This document shows positions 60,098 through 64,000 of a stretch of DNA of 64,000 nucleotides, piece by piece. Under the pieces are notes generated by a model, which did no database searches, was not told the origin of the DNA, and saw nothing but the letters and a program-made list of their open reading frames with translations. The stretch covers positions 2,728,001 to 2,792,000 of the forward strand of contig CAWUEX030000002.1 in NCBI GenBank assembly GCA_963921305.4. The letters are read 5' to 3'. Position 1 is the first letter of the stretch; every line of letters begins with the position of its first letter. Both the position numbers and the translations under genes were made by a program. This stretch comes from CAWUEX02 sp963921305 (GTDB lineage Bacteria > Pseudomonadota > Alphaproteobacteria > Rhodospirillales > Rhodospirillaceae).

Positions 60098-60724
60098 TCA
60101 ATTCCCACCGACAATTGCGGCGGAGTCATGACTTAAAGTGGGCTCGACTGCAGACATGGCATCGTCACCCTCTTCGGGGATGTCGTCCAAGGTCCGGTAG
60201 AACGTGTATGACAGGGTGATGGTCTGGACGTCGTTGGCCAGTTCATCCTCCACCAGTGCCGGATCGACGTAGAACGTCACGGGCATATCGACCGTCTGGC
60301 CTGGTTCGAGTGTCTGTTCAATGAAACAGAAGCACTCGATTTTGGTGAAGTATTGAGCCGCCTTAATTGGTGTGACGTTAAAGGTAGAAATCCCGGTGAC
60401 CGGCTCGTTCGACATATTGGACGAGGTGTATGAAACCATTCCTTCTTCACCCAGACGCAGCGTGACCGACCGGTCGTTCGGTGAAAAAGCCCACGGCAAT
60501 CCGCGATCCACGTTGGCGTCAAAGCGTACCGTGATCTCGCGCTCCAGAACAACGGAGCCGGCTGAGTCAGCCGTTTGCGGGGTGCCGCCCAGGCCCGTGA
60601 CCTGACAGATCAGGGTGTACAACGGCACAAATGCAAACGACAGGCCCACCATCCCAGCCACCACGGCAAACGCTGTGATGGCGGTGCGCGCATTGCGCTG
60701 GGATAGGTTGTTCTGATCCGACAC
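60098..60724 (-). CDS. ctaG: Cytochrome c oxidase assembly protein CtaG/Cox11
   Basis: A 208-residue membrane-anchored copper chaperone started by GTG. One helix at residues 16-38 is followed by a periplasmic domain with the copper-binding ECFCFIEQTLEPGQ and FYVDPAL. It delivers copper to CuB of subunit I. It sits between ctaD and ctaE, 11 bp after ctaD and 31 bp before ctaE. Confidence 0.96.
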   Translation of the reverse strand: MSDQNNLSQRNARTAITAFAVVAGMVGLSFAFVPLYTLICQVTGLGGTPQTADSAGSVVLEREITVRFDANVDRGLPWAFSPNDRSVTLRLGEEGMVSYTSSNMSNEPVTGISTFNVTPIKAAQYFTKIECFCFIEQTLEPGQTVDMPVTFYVDPALVEDELANDVQTITLSYTFYRTLDDIPEEGDDAMSAVEPTLSHDSAAIVGGN

Positions 60725-60735
60725 GCGTTACCGTC

Positions 60736-62382
60736 CTACTCAGCGGGCTGAGGTTGAGCGATGGGCTGAGAGCCGCTCATGTCGGGCTGATCCTCAAAGG
60801 TATGGAACGGCGCCGGTGAGGGAACAGTCCACTCGAGCGTCGTCGCGCCTTCACCCCAAGGATTGGCCACCGACTTCTTGCCGCCGATCATCACGATCAA
60901 GGCCATGACCAAGAAGAACACGGTGCTGCCCATCGAGATATACGCGCCGATGGTCGAGACGTAGTTCCACTCGGCGTAGATGTCCGGGTAGTCGATGTAA
61001 CGCCGTGGCATGCCCGCGAGGCCAAGGAAGTGCTGCGGGAAGAACAGCACATTCACGCCGATGAAAGTGGTCCAGAAGTGAAGCTGCCCCGCCCATTCAG
61101 GGAAGGACTTTCCGGTCATCTTGTCGAACCAGTAATAGAATGCCGCGAAGATCGCGAACACAGCGCCCAACGACAACACATAGTGGAAGTGGGCAACCAC
61201 GTAGTAAGTGTCATGCATGGCGATATCCATGCCGGCATTCGCCAGCACCACGCCGGTTACGCCACCGACCGTGAACAGGAAGATAAAGCCAATTGCCCAC
61301 ACCATTGGCGTCTTAAACTCAATCGATCCGCCCCACATCGTGGCGATCCAACTGAAGATCTTGATGCCCGTTGGTACCGCGATGGCCATGGTCACCGCGA
61401 CGAAGTACGCGCGGTAATTGACCCCCATCCCCACGGTGTACATGTGGTGAGCCCACACGATGAAGCCAACGAAACCGATCGAAGCCATGGCGTAAGCCAT
61501 GCCCAGATAGCCGAAGACCGGCTTCTTGGAGAACGTCGAGACGATGTGGCTGATGATGCCGAAGGCCGGCAGGATCATGATGTACACTTCGGGGTGACCG
61601 AAGAACCAGAACAGATGCTGCCACAACAGCGGGTCACCACCGCCGCGCGGATCAAAGAACGCCGTGCCGAAGTTGCGGTCGGTCAACAGCATGGTCAACG
61701 CGCCCGCGAGGACCGGCAGAGCCAGCAACAGCAAAATCGCGGTGATGAGGATGGACCAGACGAACAACGGCATTTTGTGCATGGTCATGCCGGGCGCGCG
61801 CATGTTCAAAATCGTGGTGATGAAGTTGGTCGCCCCCAGAATCGACGACGCGCCGGCCACGTGGAGCGACAGAATAGCGAAATCAACCGACATATCCGGT
61901 TGTCCAGCCAAGCCTGAGAGCGGCGGATATAGGGTCCAGCCCGTACCGGCGCCTTGTCCCATAACTGCCGACAGGATCAGCAGCACCAGAGCGGGTGGCA
62001 TCAGCCAGAACGAAATGTTGTTCATCCGCGGGAAGGCCATGTCAGGCGCACCGATCATCATCGGGACAAACCAGTTGCCGAAGCCGCCGATCAGGGCGGG
62101 CATGACCACAAAGAACACCATCAACAGCGCATGCGCCGTAACCGTGACGTTATAGAACTGCTTGGGATTGTCGCTCAGCTCGTTGAATATCTGAACGCCT
62201 GGCTCACCCAGTTCCATTCGGATCAGGAACGACATCCCACCGCCAACCAGCGCGGCGATAACCGAGAACACAAGGTACATCGTGCCGATGTCCTTGTGGT
62301 TGGTGGAGTACAGCCAGCGGGTAATCCCAGCTGGCGCGTGGTCATGATGATCGTCGTGAGCGTGAGTCGCCGATGAAGACAT
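60736..62382 (-). CDS. ctaD: Cytochrome c oxidase subunit I
   Basis: A 548-residue protein, start at ATG 62382 with CAGGAG at good spacing. Twelve helices; WFFGHPEVYIMILPAFGI contains the CuB His and its Tyr crosslink pair, and HDTYYVVAHFHYVLS the haem His ligands. The His-rich N-terminus (HAHDDHHDH) is notable but common in this family. It overlaps no gene; ctaC ends 5 bp upstream. Confidence 0.98.
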   Translation of the reverse strand: MSSSATHAHDDHHDHAPAGITRWLYSTNHKDIGTMYLVFSVIAALVGGGMSFLIRMELGEPGVQIFNELSDNPKQFYNVTVTAHALLMVFFVVMPALIGGFGNWFVPMMIGAPDMAFPRMNNISFWLMPPALVLLILSAVMGQGAGTGWTLYPPLSGLAGQPDMSVDFAILSLHVAGASSILGATNFITTILNMRAPGMTMHKMPLFVWSILITAILLLLALPVLAGALTMLLTDRNFGTAFFDPRGGGDPLLWQHLFWFFGHPEVYIMILPAFGIISHIVSTFSKKPVFGYLGMAYAMASIGFVGFIVWAHHMYTVGMGVNYRAYFVAVTMAIAVPTGIKIFSWIATMWGGSIEFKTPMVWAIGFIFLFTVGGVTGVVLANAGMDIAMHDTYYVVAHFHYVLSLGAVFAIFAAFYYWFDKMTGKSFPEWAGQLHFWTTFIGVNVLFFPQHFLGLAGMPRRYIDYPDIYAEWNYVSTIGAYISMGSTVFFLVMALIVMIGGKKSVANPWGEGATTLEWTVPSPAPFHTFEDQPDMSGSQPIAQPQPAE

Positions 62383-62387
62383 GCTGG

Positions 62388-63236
62388 TCACTCCTGAGTG
62401 AGGGCGGCGAGGCGGTTTTCGGATTCAATGGCGATGCCTGCGTCAGCCAACTGATCAGCGCGCCATGCTTCGAATTCTTCCTTAGACACGGCATGGACCA
62501 CAATCGGCATATACGAGTGGTCGATACCGCACAGCTCAGAGCACTGGCCGTAGTATTTGCCCGGCACGGTAATCCGCGTCCAGGTCTCGTTGGTGCGGCC
62601 CGGAACATTGTCCAGCTTCACGCCGAACGCCGGAATGGTCCAAGCGTGCAACACGTCTGTCGCCGTGAAGAGAATACGGATGTCAGTATCGACCGGAAGC
62701 AGAAGCGGCGTGTCGACTTCGAGCAGGCGGTGCTGACCGGCAGCCAGGTCAATTTCTTCGTCGGTGAGCGGCAAGGAGTCGAATGAAATGTCGTCATCGG
62801 GGAACTCGTAGGTCCAGTACCATTGGTTACCGATGACTTTGACCGTGAGTTCGGGGTCTTCGATCCGGTCCATATAGTAAAGCAACCGGTATGACGGCAC
62901 CGCGATGACCACCAAAATAATGACTGGGATGGCCGTCCAAACAATCTCCAACAGGGTGTTGTGCGAATTCTTGGACGGGACCGGATTGGCCTTGGCGTTG
63001 TAACGGACAGCGCACCAAATCAGCAGCGCTAACACCACCAGCGAGATGGCGGTGATGATCACCATCAGAAAATCGTGAAACTCGACTAGACGTTCCGCAA
63101 CCGGGGACGCGGGGGTCTGAAGGCCGAGCTGCCAGGGAACGGGGAATGAGGGTGTCGGCAAGTCCTGGGCCGACGCGGTGGAGGCTGTCATCACGGACAC
63201 CATCACACCTGTAAAGAACGCTGAAATGCGGGTCAC
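62388..63236 (-). CDS. ctaC: Cytochrome c oxidase subunit II
   Basis: The 282-residue product is read from GTG 63236 because GGGAG precedes it and it gives a normal signal peptide (VTRISAFFTGVMVSVMTASTASA). Two helices anchor it; IGNQWYWTYEFPD and the CuA site CSELCGIDHSYMPIV (Cys, Cys, His, Met) are complete. It takes electrons from cytochrome c. It is first of the oxidase operon. Confidence 0.97.
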   Translation of the reverse strand: MTRISAFFTGVMVSVMTASTASAQDLPTPSFPVPWQLGLQTPASPVAERLVEFHDFLMVIITAISLVVLALLIWCAVRYNAKANPVPSKNSHNTLLEIVWTAIPVIILVVIAVPSYRLLYYMDRIEDPELTVKVIGNQWYWTYEFPDDDISFDSLPLTDEEIDLAAGQHRLLEVDTPLLLPVDTDIRILFTATDVLHAWTIPAFGVKLDNVPGRTNETWTRITVPGKYYGQCSELCGIDHSYMPIVVHAVSKEEFEAWRADQLADAGIAIESENRLAALTQE

Positions 63237-63591
63237 ACTTATATCTCCCTTCCGCTGGCGAACGGACAATCGTTTAAGGGGCCAGGGTCTTGGTTTCAAC
63301 CGATTTTTCAGCTTAAGCGGTGCAAAGCTGACTTGCCTGTCAGGCTTGCGCGCGGACACTTGCAACTGGACCCTCACCCAATTGGCACCGACCATAGCTC
63401 AACACCCCCAAGGGGTAAAGAAAACCGTTGAAAACTAAGGGTTTGCGAATGAGTCGCACCTGCGGCGTGTTGCCGACTGGTCCCTCGCAGATTGACGCGA
63501 CAGTGCATGACACCCCGTTTGCGGTGTGGTACTCACCGCCCCGCCGCCGGACTAAGCCCCTAACCGGCGGGATAATAGTTGGGAGACCGCA
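63237..63591. other. 355-bp divergent intergenic region between ctaC and the small ORF
   Basis: No gene, repeat or strong hairpin is supported. Promoters for both sides must lie here, but no clear -35/-10 pair can be pinned. Confidence 0.5.
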
Positions 63592-63708
63592 ATGACTGAG
63601 ACTCCTCAGCAAAGAAAAAAGCTCATCCTGTTCGGCCTAGGTGTCGGCGCCTTGTCGCTGTTCATGTATGTGAGTTTTATCGCGAAGGTCGCGTTCCAGG
63701 GCCCATAA
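63592..63708 (+). CDS. 38-residue single-helix membrane peptide
   Basis: ATG 63592 follows GGGAG, and the stop is at 63706-63708. A charged start (QQRKK) leads into a single hydrophobic helix (LILFGLGVGALSLFMYVSF) and the end FIAKVAFQGP. The pattern is like small oxidase-associated assembly peptides found near cox genes. It is divergent from ctaC and 53 bp ahead of the DUF420 gene. Expression is inferred. Confidence 0.6.
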   Translation: MTETPQQRKKLILFGLGVGALSLFMYVSFIAKVAFQGP

Positions 63709-63761
63709 CGGCGCTGCCTTATGACCGCAGATCACGCACTTCCATCTGATACCGGAGCACC

Positions 63762-64000
63762 ATGACAACAGCGACCGTTCTGCCCCACGTTAATGCGGCT
63801 TTGAATTCGATATCCACGATCCTGCTGCTGATCGGGTTCATTCTCATCAAAGCAGGACGGAAGGAAAGTCATCGCAAGGTGATGATCGCCGCGATCTGTG
63901 TCTCCGCTCTTTTTCTCATTTCTTACCTGACCTACCACTTCACCGCGCCCATTTTTGTATTTCCCGGCACGGGTTGGGCTGTGCCGGCGTACTACACGCT
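63762..64000 (+). CDS. DUF420 membrane protein (partial, 3' end outside window)
   Basis: 79 codons are visible. The N-terminus LPHVNAALNSISTILLLIG, the helix-loop IKAGRKESHRKVMIAA, SALFLISYLTYHF and FPGTGWAVPAYYT match DUF420, a small helical family often near cytochrome oxidase genes and thought to help assembly. GGAG lies just ahead of the start. The end of the protein is beyond the window. Confidence 0.85.
   Translation, partial: MTTATVLPHVNAALNSISTILLLIGFILIKAGRKESHRKVMIAAICVSALFLISYLTYHFTAPIFVFPGTGWAVPAYYT

Noticed and set aside
61030..61917. Plus-strand open frame opposite ctaD
   Set aside because: CtaD is certain on the minus strand; the antisense product is extremely rich in Asp, Arg and His.

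Overview
The window looks like chromosome of a GC-rich Gram-negative alphaproteobacterium, probably an aerobic heterotroph. Support comes from the cytochrome aa3 oxidase operon (ctaC-ctaD-ctaG-ctaE-DUF983), two large TonB-dependent receptors, an ELM1-like protein, an outer-membrane phospholipase, many signal peptides with Tat-like twin arginines, and a GTTC-N7-GTTC LexA box of the alphaproteobacterial type. I found no rRNA, tRNA, CRISPR array, transposase or phage genes. All family calls are made by reading the sequence; nothing was searched.

Layout. 0-4.6 kb: end of a universal stress protein, a SRAP DNA-repair protein, TPR and CpeT-like secreted proteins, a double DUF1330 protein, and a PadR regulator overlapping a membrane protein. 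4.7-14.3 kb: two TonB receptors around an apparently exported methyltransferase, then a secreted M14 peptidase. 14.3-27 kb: an orphan TRAP-type binding protein with an alpha/beta hydrolase-fold protein, a PA0069-type radical SAM protein behind a LexA box, a Pit phosphate transporter divergent from a Nudix hydrolase with a Pho box between them, RidA, PldA, a peptide-binding protein, DUF885, DsbA-like, and a second hydrolase-fold protein. 27-30.4 kb: a PepSY-like secreted protein and a tiny related ORF divergent from an OmpR/EnvZ-type two-component system.

30.4-44.4 kb: DUF4345, then an operon of two nitrilase-family enzymes plus DUF1330, an orphan peptide-binding protein, and a row of mostly exported enzymes (amidohydrolase, DUF3500, VOC, flavodoxin-like, DUF1838). 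This row is interrupted by a 2.6 kb segment (P-loop kinase, NmrA-like, TetR) lying between the VOC gene and a fragment that repeats its 3' end. A cold-shock gene follows. 44.4-52.7 kb: ThDP decarboxylase with pyrE, ELM1-like, hydroxypyruvate isomerase-like, a third orphan peptide-binding protein, two tandem GSTs, and small unknown proteins.

52.7-64 kb: a three-subunit molybdoenzyme best read as the cytoplasmic sulfite:quinone oxidoreductase SoeABC, preceded by universal stress protein, rhodanese and RidA genes, then the aa3 oxidase operon and, divergently, a 38-residue membrane peptide and a DUF420 protein. Electrons from sulfite through quinone to oxygen would be a coherent reading of this end.

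The most interesting points are: the SOS-type box in front of a radical SAM protein that ends in a beta-clamp-like motif; two hydrolase-fold proteins that both have His at the nucleophile position; a palindromic repeat lying in frame in a VOC gene; the duplicated VOC tail bounding an apparent insertion; a 9-codon leader ORF behind a Pho box; and the peptide/PepSY/two-component locus.
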